This document shows, piece after piece, positions 7,948 through 15,396 of a stretch of DNA of 64,000 nucleotides. Made by a program: the position numbers and the translations under genes. This DNA is from Mobilicoccus sp032056465 (GTDB lineage Bacteria; Actinomycetota; Actinomycetes; Actinomycetales; Dermatophilaceae), in NCBI RefSeq assembly GCF_032056465.1, contig NZ_DAMBCL010000002.1; one strand, 5' to 3'. Within the stretch, counting starts at the first letter, position 1; every line of letters begins with the position of its first letter. Below the pieces are notes generated by a model. The model had not been told where the DNA came from, ran no database searches, and worked only from the letters and a program-made list of their open reading frames with translations.

Positions 7948-9288
7948 CTACGGCAGGACGTCGTCGTGGGCGACGCGGCGGAGGGCGTCGAGGAGGCGCT
8001 GTTCGTCGCCGGGGTCGACGGCGCGCAGGTCGACCAGGCACGCCCCTCCGGTGACGTGGGTGACGACCCCGTGGGCGCGCAGGGCGGCTCCCCAGTCGTC
8101 CGGGAGGGCGATCGCCACACTCGGGAGCACGACGCCCGGAGCGCCGCCACCGCCGACCGCGGCGTCATGCGGGACGACCGAGGTCTCGATGCCGTCGTCC
8201 CGCAGCGCCTCGGCGAAGGTCTCGGTGCGGTGCCGCAACTCGGCGAGGTCCGCGCGCAGGGCGCGGGTCGTCGGTGTGGGGCCGCCGCGCAGGGTCGCCT
8301 CGAGGGCGGCGAGGGTGAGCTTGTCGACCCGGAGCGCGCGGGCGAGGGGCGATCGGCGCATCGTCTCGACGAGATCGGTCCGCCCGAGGACGAGGCCTGC
8401 CTGCGGTCCGCCGAGGAGCTTGTCACCGCTCGCCGTGACGAGGTCCGCGCCGGCGGCGAGGGCGCTCGTGGCGTCCGGCTCGTCGGGCAGCAGGGGTTCG
8501 TGGCGCAGGAGGCCGCTGCCGATGTCGGCGAGCAGGGGGACGTCGAGGCCGCGCTCCCGGAGGCCCCCCAGCAGCGAGGCGAGCTCTCCGACGTCGACGC
8601 CGTGCGTGAACCCCCGGACGACGAAGTTGCTCGGGTGGACCTTGAGGACGAGGCCGGTCCGGGTGGTGATCGCACTCGAATAATCCCGGGCCCACGTGCG
8701 ATTCGTGGTCCCGACCTCGACGATGGTCGCGCCGGTCGACTCGAGGAGTTCGTGGAGCCGGAAGTTGTCGCCGATCTCGACGATCTCCCCGCGGCTCATC
8801 ACGACCTCGGGGCGCCCGCGCGCCACTCCGAGCGCCGTCGTCGCGAGCACGAGCGCCGCGGCGCCGTTGTTCACCGCGAGGGCGTCCTCGGCGGACGGCA
8901 CGGCCTCCCGGAGGGCGGAGAGCGTCCCCCGCCCGCGGCGCGCTCTGGCTCCGCTCTCGAGGTCGAACTCGACGTCGACGTGGCCGGACGCGGTGATGAG
9001 CGCCTCCCTGGCCGCCGACGACAGGGCGGCACGGCCGATGTTCGTGTGGAGCACGACCCCCGTCGCGTTGAGCAGGGGGCGCAACGACGTGGGGCGTCGG
9101 CCCGCGAGGGTGGAGCGCGTGGCGGTCTCGACGTCCTCCGGTGCGATCTCGGCCGTTCGCGCTCGGGCCTGCGCGTCCGTGACGGCCGCCTTGACCGCCT
9201 CGACGCCGTGGCGGGGGACGAGGTCGGCGAGCGCGGCCATCAGGGCGTCGGTGCGGGGGATGCGACGCCGTGGATCGTCCTGCGTCAT
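7948..9288 (-). CDS. selA: L-seryl-tRNA(Sec) selenium transferase SelA
   Basis: A 446-residue PLP enzyme that converts seryl-tRNA(Sec) to selenocysteyl-tRNA(Sec) using selenophosphate. The family N-terminal IPRTDALMAAL helix is present. So are LNATGVVLHTNIGRAALS and the PLP-lysine segment TASGDKLLGGPQAG. Length is typical (about 430-460). The ATG at 9288 is preceded by an AGGAGG-type ribosome binding site. It is the first gene of a selA-selB unit, and its partners tRNA-Sec and selD lie about 8 kb away. Confidence 0.96.
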   Translation of the reverse strand: MTQDDPRRRIPRTDALMAALADLVPRHGVEAVKAAVTDAQARARTAEIAPEDVETATRSTLAGRRPTSLRPLLNATGVVLHTNIGRAALSSAAREALITASGHVDVEFDLESGARARRGRGTLSALREAVPSAEDALAVNNGAAALVLATTALGVARGRPEVVMSRGEIVEIGDNFRLHELLESTGATIVEVGTTNRTWARDYSSAITTRTGLVLKVHPSNFVVRGFTHGVDVGELASLLGGLRERGLDVPLLADIGSGLLRHEPLLPDEPDATSALAAGADLVTASGDKLLGGPQAGLVLGRTDLVETMRRSPLARALRVDKLTLAALEATLRGGPTPTTRALRADLAELRHRTETFAEALRDDGIETSVVPHDAAVGGGGAPGVVLPSVAIALPDDWGAALRAHGVVTHVTGGACLVDLRAVDPGDEQRLLDALRRVAHDDVLP

Positions 9289-9416
9289 CGGTCCTCCTGC
9301 GTGCTCTGGCCGCCGCCCGCGAGGCGGATGCGGCGAGAGTATCGGCTCGACCTGCGCGTCTCACCCCCGACGGGCCGTCGCGGCCGGTCATGATGGGGCG
9401 AAGGAGAGGAGGAGAC

Positions 9417-11336
9417 ATGACCGCAGGAGGCCTGTCACCCGCGGAACTCCCGTTCGGCGCCCGCGTGCACGCCGTGTTCACCAAGTACGACGGCACGCCT
9501 CATTGGGAGTACGACCTCGTCGTCGTCGGCGTCGACGAACACGGGGTGTGGGTCGGTGGCGCCCCCGGGGGGCACATCGCGCGGCCCGGTCTCGAGTTCG
9601 TCTCCGACGCCCACTGGGTCACCCTCTACCCGCACGACGGCTGGTGGGTCGCGACGTTCAACGACTCCGCAGGGACCTTCTCCTCCCGCATCTACGTCGA
9701 CGTGACGACGCAGAGCACGTGGTGGCACCGCCCCGACGGCGTCCTCAGCGTCTCCGCCGTCGACCTCGACCTCGACGTCATCCGGCGCTTCACCGGCGAG
9801 TTGCTCATCGACGACGAGGACGAGTTCGAGCAGCACCGTGACGAGATGGGCTATCCCGACTCCCTCGTCGACGGCGCCCGACAGGCCGCGGACCGGCTCG
9901 TCGACCGGATGGGTCGTCGCGCCGAGCCCTTCGAGGACGTCGCCGAGGGGTGGCTCACGGTGTGCCGTGAGTACCTCGTGAGCGACGAGCGGGGCCGCGC
10001 CGTCCTCGGGACGGACCCGGCCGGGACCGGGCCGATCCGGACGCCCTCGCCGTCTCCGCCGCCCTCGCCGTCTCCGCCGCCCTCGCCGTCTTCGCTGTTC
10101 TCGGCGTCCTCTCCCGACCTCTCCGCGCCGCTGGACGCCGGTGCGGCGGGCGTCGAGAGAAGTCACGACCGGGACGACGACCACGGGCCCGACTTCCTCT
10201 TCGAGGACAGCCGATTCCACGACCCGCGGTTCCGGGACGCGCCGGGAGCGCAGACCTCGGGGCACGCGCCGGCTGAGGCAGATCTCGGGGGAGCGCACCG
10301 CGTCGGGCTGGGTGAGCGGGACGAGGCCGGGGGAAACGCGAACGACCGGGACGACGACGGCCGGGACGGTGGCCGACTCCTCGACGCAGGGCTCGAGGAC
10401 GCCGGTGACGACGCCGGTGCCGAGGTCGCGTTCGATGACGAGGACGACCTCGTGACGCCGGGACTCGACGCCGAATCCGCGCAGGTCGCGCCGCAAGCGT
10501 CGTCGTCGCCAGGCCCTGCGCGAGGGGGGTCCGGCGAGGAGGACCTGCTCGCCGTGTGGTCCGACGAGCTCGGCGACCAGCCCCTCATCGACGGCGCGGC
10601 CGAGGGGGACGACGGGCCGGTCATCGAGGTCGAGTACCACGCCGAGCGCACGGCCCCCGCGGAGGCACGCCGCGGCGAGGCCGGTGGCCGGGGCCACCAC
10701 GACGACGGTGTCGTTCGAGGCGACGACATGACCCGAGACGTCGATGTCGCCCGTGACCTCGAGGATGCCGACGACATCGACACGAGCCCGGTCGACCCGG
10801 CCGAGGTCGCCGGGGTGCTGCTCACGACGGAGTCCGGACGCACCGCTCCGCTGTGGTTCGACGGGCACGAGGTGGAACCCGAGGAGCTCGACCTCTCACC
10901 GGAACTCAGCGACCATCTGCGCGACTGGGCGGACCGGTGGAACCGGGACTTCGACCCCGTCCGTGGGTGGCACCCGCGCGCCGTCATCGCCGACTACGAG
11001 GCGCTCGGACGGTGGCTCGGGCGCCGGGTCAAGGACGAGGTCGGCGGCCTGGCGGTCACCGTGCAGCTCGCGCATCTGGGGCGTTCCAGCCTCGAGACCG
11101 TCCCGCCCGCGCCCGACCGCGAACCCGCGGCGGTCGCCCTCGAGCCCGACGCCCCCGGTGACCTGCCGGTGCGGGGCGACGTCGTCACCGAGACCGGCAC
11201 CGTCGGGTGCTTCAGCTCCGAGGTCAACGAACGACTGCGCCAGTGGCGGGAGTTCGGAGGGCGCGACGCGGAGGAGGCCGCCCGACTCCGCGCGCTCATG
11301 GCCGCCGAGCTCGGATCCGACTACGCCGTCGCCTGA
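9417..11336 (+). CDS. DUF402-domain protein with long acidic linker
   Basis: A 639-residue three-part protein. Residues about 1-175 look like a DUF402 (FomD-like) barrel: a conserved HWEYDLVVVGVDEHGVWVG region, then YPHDGWWVATFN and IYVDVTTQSTWW. A proline/serine repeat follows (about 210-228), then a strongly acidic, low-complexity region to about 460. The last 170 residues regain ordered character (a LRDWADRWNRDFDPVRGW region and a second FSSEVNERLRQWREF region). FomD-type proteins hydrolyse phosphoryl-nucleotide bonds, but activity here is not established. The ATG at 9417 follows GGAGAGGAGGAG. The C-terminal part resembles nothing I can name. Divergent from selA. Confidence 0.7.
   Translation: MTAGGLSPAELPFGARVHAVFTKYDGTPHWEYDLVVVGVDEHGVWVGGAPGGHIARPGLEFVSDAHWVTLYPHDGWWVATFNDSAGTFSSRIYVDVTTQSTWWHRPDGVLSVSAVDLDLDVIRRFTGELLIDDEDEFEQHRDEMGYPDSLVDGARQAADRLVDRMGRRAEPFEDVAEGWLTVCREYLVSDERGRAVLGTDPAGTGPIRTPSPSPPPSPSPPPSPSSLFSASSPDLSAPLDAGAAGVERSHDRDDDHGPDFLFEDSRFHDPRFRDAPGAQTSGHAPAEADLGGAHRVGLGERDEAGGNANDRDDDGRDGGRLLDAGLEDAGDDAGAEVAFDDEDDLVTPGLDAESAQVAPQASSSPGPARGGSGEEDLLAVWSDELGDQPLIDGAAEGDDGPVIEVEYHAERTAPAEARRGEAGGRGHHDDGVVRGDDMTRDVDVARDLEDADDIDTSPVDPAEVAGVLLTTESGRTAPLWFDGHEVEPEELDLSPELSDHLRDWADRWNRDFDPVRGWHPRAVIADYEALGRWLGRRVKDEVGGLAVTVQLAHLGRSSLETVPPAPDREPAAVALEPDAPGDLPVRGDVVTETGTVGCFSSEVNERLRQWREFGGRDAEEAARLRALMAAELGSDYAVA
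10044..10097 (+). repeat. 18-bp tandem repeat encoding Ser/Pro linker
   Basis: About three copies of an 18-base unit (CCCTCGCCGTCTCCGCCG; copies at 10044, 10062 and a degenerate one at 10080) inside the DUF402 gene. They encode a PSPSPP hexapeptide. Being a multiple of three, copy-number change would alter linker length without shifting the frame. Confidence 0.8.
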
Positions 11337-11443
11337 GGAGCGAACGCACCTCGTCCGGTGGCATCCGGTACGTCCTCCGGCCGGGACCGGGACGAGGTGA
11401 TCGAGCCGGTGTCCCCGCGCGCTCCCCGCCAAGGTGGGAGTCC

Positions 11444-11700
11444 ATGAGCGAAGACGGTGGCGTTCCATCGACCCGGGAGGACGGACCGGCCGCCGTCCGC
11501 CACCCCCGAGCGCCGTGCCCGCCACCCCATCGGTCGCGGATCCGTCCTTCTCCTCCTCCGACGAGGTCGAGGACGCCTTCTCACCACCGACGTCTCGTCC
11601 CGACTCCGGCGCCCGCCCCGTCCCGGAGCAGTGCACCTGCGGCGACGTGGGCGGCGTCGGTGGCCGGCACGCGCCGGACGCGCCGCACGCGCCGACGTGA
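11444..11700 (+). other. Possible frameshifted small gene
   Basis: An ATG at 11444 with a GGTGGGAG upstream opens a short frame (MSEDGGVPSTREDGPAAVRH) that soon turns into arginine/proline-rich sequence. A second frame, ending at 11700, has more protein-like composition (VADPSFSSSDEVEDAFSPPT, ending near CTCGDVGGVGG). The two could be one small gene broken by a frameshift. No domain is recognisable. It may equally be non-coding. The rest of 11337-11740 shows nothing else. Confidence 0.2.
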
Positions 11701-11740
11701 CGGCTCACCGTGCACGACCGCCGTCCCTGATCGGGGGTCG

Positions 11741-12844
11741 CTACGCAGGTGAGGACGGTAGGGGTCCGGTGCTCGCGCGGACGACGAGGCGGGCCGGGAC
11801 GAGGCGGGTCAGTGCGTCCGTCGCGGCGCGCGGCGCCCCGCCGTCGCGCTCGGCGTGCGTGGCGTCGTCGCCCGCCATGTCGTCGGCGTCCGAAGGGTCG
11901 CCGGACGGCGCCAGACGATGCAGCAGGACGCGGACCAGCCCGGAGCCGATGGCGGCGAAGTCCTGATGAACGGTCGTCAGTGGCGGCCAGAGGTGGTCGG
12001 CGAGGACGTCGTCGAATCCGACGACCGAGACGTCTCGCGGGATCTGCCGTCCTGCCTCGTGCAAGGCGTGCATCACTCCGGCCGCCATCTCGTCGTTCGC
12101 GGCGAGGACGGCCGTGACCTCGGGGTCGGCGGCGAGGAGCTGCCCGATCGCGTACCCGGAGCCGGGGGTCCAGTCGCCGTGCCGCACGTCGGGCGTAGGG
12201 CGTCCGCGCCGCGCGAGGGTGGCCCGCCACGCCTGCTCGCGCTCGCGCGCCTGGAGCGAATGGGCCGGTCCTCCGACGAGGTGGACGGTGCCGTGGCCGA
12301 GGTCGAGGAGGTGTTCGACGGCCGCCTGCACTCCGCCCCGCTGATCGCACCCGACGGCGGGATGGGTGAGGGAGCGTGAGTCGGCGACGACCACGGGCAG
12401 GCGCCCCGGGATCTGGAGCCGGTCGACGTCGGCGGTCTCGAGGCCGAGCACGACCACCCCCGCCGTGCTCGCGAGCCGCTGCAATGCGGCGTCGAGGTGT
12501 TCGAGGCTGCCGTCGGGCGCGTCGACGAGGGTCGTCGCGTACCCGTGTTCGTGGGCGGTGGTGACGACGGCGTCGACGATGTGCGCCTCCCCGGTGCGGG
12601 CGAGGTGGTGGACGACGACACCGATGACGTTCGACCGTCCCGAGCGGAGCATGCGGGCGGCGGTGTTCGGGGTGTACCCGAGCTTCGCCATCGCGGCGCG
12701 CACCCGCGCGCGCGTCTCGGGGCGCACGTTGGGGGCGTCGGCGGCGACGCGCGACACCGTCTGCGGTGAGACCCCGGCGAGGGCGGCGACGTCACGGGCG
12801 GTCGCGCGGGATTCCCAGACCACGCCACCGCGCCCGGCGCTCAT
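11741..12844 (-). CDS. LacI-family transcriptional regulator
   Basis: A 367-residue repressor. The N-terminal DNA-binding part is clear (TARDVAALAGVSPQTVSRVA, about 15-35, then a hinge with RSGRSNVIGVVV). The remainder is a periplasmic-binding-like sugar domain with ANDEMAAGVMHAL and VSVVGFDDV, typical of the GalR/LacI family. Its ATG overlaps the galM stop, making it the last gene of a galK-galM-lacI operon, so it is probably autoregulated. The effector is likely galactose or a derivative, and its operators are probably in the galK/symporter intergenic region. That link is inference. Confidence 0.93.
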   Translation of the reverse strand: MSAGRGGVVWESRATARDVAALAGVSPQTVSRVAADAPNVRPETRARVRAAMAKLGYTPNTAARMLRSGRSNVIGVVVHHLARTGEAHIVDAVVTTAHEHGYATTLVDAPDGSLEHLDAALQRLASTAGVVVLGLETADVDRLQIPGRLPVVVADSRSLTHPAVGCDQRGGVQAAVEHLLDLGHGTVHLVGGPAHSLQAREREQAWRATLARRGRPTPDVRHGDWTPGSGYAIGQLLAADPEVTAVLAANDEMAAGVMHALHEAGRQIPRDVSVVGFDDVLADHLWPPLTTVHQDFAAIGSGLVRVLLHRLAPSGDPSDADDMAGDDATHAERDGGAPRAATDALTRLVPARLVVRASTGPLPSSPA

Positions 12845-13821
12845 CCGCGCTCCGGCGGGGGGAGGAGGGTGAGCTCGAAGCGGCAGGTGTGCGCGTCCCC
12901 GGGGGCCAGGACGACGAGCTCGTCACCGGTGCGGAACGCGTCGGCGCCGCACGTCATCGGTTCGGCGGCCAGGCCGCTGCGCTCGTACGCGGCCGGGATG
13001 CCGTCACCGGTGAACACCTGCCAGCGCGTGAACCCCTCGAGCGCGCGCACCGAGGCGGTGACGCCGTCGGGGTCGGTGAGATGGATGCCCGGACGGTCGC
13101 CGCCGGCGATGACGTAGGCGTCGTCGAGCTCGAGGCCGCGCAGGCTCCGCGGGGTCCGCAGGTCGACCCCGGCGGGAATCTCGGCGGTCGTCTCGACCGG
13201 GAGGAGACGGTCGTCGGCGCGCACCCACCCGGCGGCGTCCACCCGTGCCTTGCACGCGTCGAGCGGGTGCCGTCCGGGGGAGAGCCACGGATGGAACCCC
13301 GCTCCGTACGGCGCGTCGTTGTCGCCGAGGTTCTCCGTCACCAGGGACACCGTGAGGCGGTCGGCCCCGAGGGCGTACCGCACGCGGTGCCGCAGCGGAT
13401 GGGGATATCCGTCCCGCGGGACGAGGTCGAGGCCCAACTCGACCTCGTCGACCTCGTGCCGGAGGAGCTGCCAACGGGTGTGTCGCACGAGGCCGTGGAT
13501 CGCATTGTGGCGGTCGGGTTCGGACAGGTCGAGTTGACGGGTGCGGCCGTCCCACTCGTACCGGCCGTCGCCGACGCGGTTGGGCCAGGGAACGAGGACA
13601 GCGCCGTGGACGGCAGGAGGCCGCTCGTCCTCCCCGAACGGGACGACGACGTCGCGCTCACCGATCCTGAACGAGCGCAGCGCGGCTCCGACCTCGGTGA
13701 CGACGGCGACAGCCTCGCCCGCGGTGAGGGGGTACTGCGCCCCCGTGGGGGAGGGGGACGTGGATCGCCGCGGCGCCGGCGTGGGAACGGCTGCAGATCC
13801 GTCGCGGCCGGTGGTGCTCAC
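12841..13821 (-). CDS. galM: Aldose 1-epimerase (galactose mutarotase type)
   Basis: A 326-residue aldose epimerase-family protein. The catalytic stretches are visible: WPNRVGDGRYEW, then HNAIHGLVRHTRW and the FHPWLSPGR histidine motif. A GFTRWQVFTGDG segment lies near the C-terminus. It interconverts alpha and beta anomers so that galactokinase receives its substrate. The GTG start at 13821 overlaps the galK TGA by 4 bases. Though a longer frame runs upstream, homology begins here. The closeness to galK favours galactose over other aldoses. Confidence 0.88.
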   Translation of the reverse strand: MSTTGRDGSAAVPTPAPRRSTSPSPTGAQYPLTAGEAVAVVTEVGAALRSFRIGERDVVVPFGEDERPPAVHGAVLVPWPNRVGDGRYEWDGRTRQLDLSEPDRHNAIHGLVRHTRWQLLRHEVDEVELGLDLVPRDGYPHPLRHRVRYALGADRLTVSLVTENLGDNDAPYGAGFHPWLSPGRHPLDACKARVDAAGWVRADDRLLPVETTAEIPAGVDLRTPRSLRGLELDDAYVIAGGDRPGIHLTDPDGVTASVRALEGFTRWQVFTGDGIPAAYERSGLAAEPMTCGADAFRTGDELVVLAPGDAHTCRFELTLLPPPERG

Positions 13822-15089
13822 GCGACACGCTCCCCGGCACCCGCCGGGACGGCGAGGTGGACGGCGGGGAGTGGGAAACCCCGGCTCCTCGCGGCGCTCG
13901 TCACCGCCTCGGCCACGCGTGCTTCTCGTCCCTGCGGAACGAGGGCGATCGCACTGCCACCGAAGCCGCCGCCGGTCATCCGCGCGCCGAGGGAACCCGC
14001 TGAGCGTGCGGCCTCGACCGCGGAGTCGAGCTCGGCGCAACTCACCTCGTAGTCGTCGCGCAACGAGTCGTGCGACGCGTTCATCGCAACGCCCACCGCG
14101 GTCCAGTCCTTCGCGTCGGCCGCCGCGACGAGCTCGCGGACCCGGCGGATCTCGGTGAGGACGTGCCGCGTCCGGCGTCGCTGTTCCTCGTCGTCGAGGC
14201 GGTCGAGCACGGTCCCGACGTCGGCGCCGGGGTGGTCGGCGTCCTCCTCGCGCACGAGGTCGCCGAGCGTGCCGACCCCGAGCGCCTGCGCCGCGGCCTC
14301 GCACGTCGCCCGGCGCCGTCCGTACTGCCCGTCGGCGAGGCTGTGGTGCACGCGGGTGTCGAGGACGAGGAGGACGAGGCCCGCCGCCTCGAGGTCGACC
14401 GGGACGTGGGTCACGGAGTCGTCGTGGCAGTCGAGCAGGAGCGCGTGGCCGGGCCGGGCGCGGAGTGAGGTGGCCTGGTCCATGCCGCCGGTCGGAGCGC
14501 CCGCGACGTCGTTCTCGGCCTGGACGCACGCCGCGGCGAGCCGCGCCCGACCGGCGTCGTCCTCCACTCCGATGGGATGTCCCGCAAGGGAGGCGAGGGC
14601 GAGCGCGACCGCGCACTCGACGGCGGCCGAGGAGGAGACCCCTGCCCCCGTCGGCACGGCGGAGGCGAGGGCGAGGTCGAAGCCGGGCACCTCGAGACCG
14701 TCGGTGGCGAGCGCCCATGCCGGGCCGGCGCTGTAGGCCACCCACCCCTCGACGCCACCAGGGCGGATGTCGTCGAGCACGCCCTCCCAGCGGTGGTCGT
14801 GGTCGAGACGCGAGACGACGCGCACCGCTCGATCGTCCCGAGGGCTCACCGCCGCGAACGTGCGGTGCGGCAGGGCGATCGGCAACGCGAGGCCCCCGTT
14901 GTAGTCGGTGTGTTCGCCGATGAGGTTGACCCGGCCGGGGGCGGCCCACACCTCCTGTGGTCGGGCATCGAAGGCCTCGTCGAACACGGCCCGGGCGCGT
15001 CGCGCGCCTTCGTCGTCGGACCACACGGTGCCGGATCCCGTCGCGCCGGACTCCGACGCGCTCGACCCCCTCGCGCTCGACGTGATCAT
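13818..15089 (-). CDS. galK: Galactokinase
   Basis: A 423-residue GHMP kinase that phosphorylates galactose at C1 with ATP. The galactokinase signature GRVNLIGEHTDYNGG is complete (about residues 45-59). The GHMP ATP motif PTGAGVSSSAAVECA and the C-terminal MTGGGFGGSAIAL follow. I chose ATG 15089, about nine bases after GGAGG; a GTG at 15098 is also open but sits too close to that site. No galT or galE is in this cluster, so the fate of galactose 1-phosphate must be handled elsewhere. Confidence 0.93.
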   Translation of the reverse strand: MITSSARGSSASESGATGSGTVWSDDEGARRARAVFDEAFDARPQEVWAAPGRVNLIGEHTDYNGGLALPIALPHRTFAAVSPRDDRAVRVVSRLDHDHRWEGVLDDIRPGGVEGWVAYSAGPAWALATDGLEVPGFDLALASAVPTGAGVSSSAAVECAVALALASLAGHPIGVEDDAGRARLAAACVQAENDVAGAPTGGMDQATSLRARPGHALLLDCHDDSVTHVPVDLEAAGLVLLVLDTRVHHSLADGQYGRRRATCEAAAQALGVGTLGDLVREEDADHPGADVGTVLDRLDDEEQRRRTRHVLTEIRRVRELVAAADAKDWTAVGVAMNASHDSLRDDYEVSCAELDSAVEAARSAGSLGARMTGGGFGGSAIALVPQGREARVAEAVTSAARSRGFPLPAVHLAVPAGAGERVA

Positions 15090-15162
15090 CGACCTCACCC
15101 TCCTCCTCCGGGCCCGCCTCGCTGCGGGAAGGTCTCCAGGGTACGCATTCCCGAGGCATGAA

Positions 15163-15176
15163 TGGCAACGTCACCA
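15163..15176. promoter_or_regulatory. Candidate LacI-type operator 1
   Basis: TGGCAACGTCACCA, an imperfect palindrome (10 of 14 positions symmetric) around a central ACGT, like the CG-centred operators of LacI/GalR regulators. It lies about 75 bases upstream of galK in the region shared with the symporter gene. Assignment to the neighbouring LacI protein is inference. Confidence 0.4.
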
Positions 15177-15247
15177 CGACGCGTCTTGCCGCATCGGCCT
15201 TCCCCATCCCGTCAGTAGGCGCGATGTGAGCAGCGCGGATGTCGTCC

Positions 15248-15276
15248 TTGACAGGCGCCTGGGTCGGGAGGATCAT
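15248..15276 (+). promoter_or_regulatory. Putative promoter of the symporter gene
   Basis: A perfect TTGACA (15248-15253) and a GATCAT -10-like hexamer (15271-15276) separated by 17 bases. The predicted start of transcription (about 15283) lies just upstream of the second operator-like site at 15294, a position suited to repression. Confidence 0.45.
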
Positions 15277-15293
15277 CGTCGGCAGCGCGGCAA

Positions 15294-15307
15294 TGGTGAC
15301 GCAAACA
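15294..15307. promoter_or_regulatory. Candidate LacI-type operator 2
   Basis: TGGTGACGCAAACA has a central ACG-type core and TGG/ACA ends resembling site 1, and it shares CGTCACCA with site 1 when read on the other strand. Symmetry is weaker than in site 1. It lies just after the putative symporter promoter. Two sites about 130 bases apart could allow looping. Nothing else is evident in the 15099-15396 gap. Confidence 0.3.
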
Positions 15308-15396
15308 CGCCACTCCCGGCCTCGAGGGCACGGTTCTTCGGGGTGGTCCGGCCGCGTCCCACGCGGCCCCGACCGCCCGAACCTCAAGGAGGGGAC

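Noticed and set aside
5904..8054. A 716-codon plus-strand frame opposite selB.
   Set aside because: Antisense to the clear SelB GTPase motifs. Its sequence is low-complexity Gly/Arg/Glu typical of shadow frames.
10044..10097. Short direct repeats that could suggest a CRISPR or satellite.
   Set aside because: Units are 18 bases with no spacers, in frame inside a gene and encoding a Pro/Ser linker.
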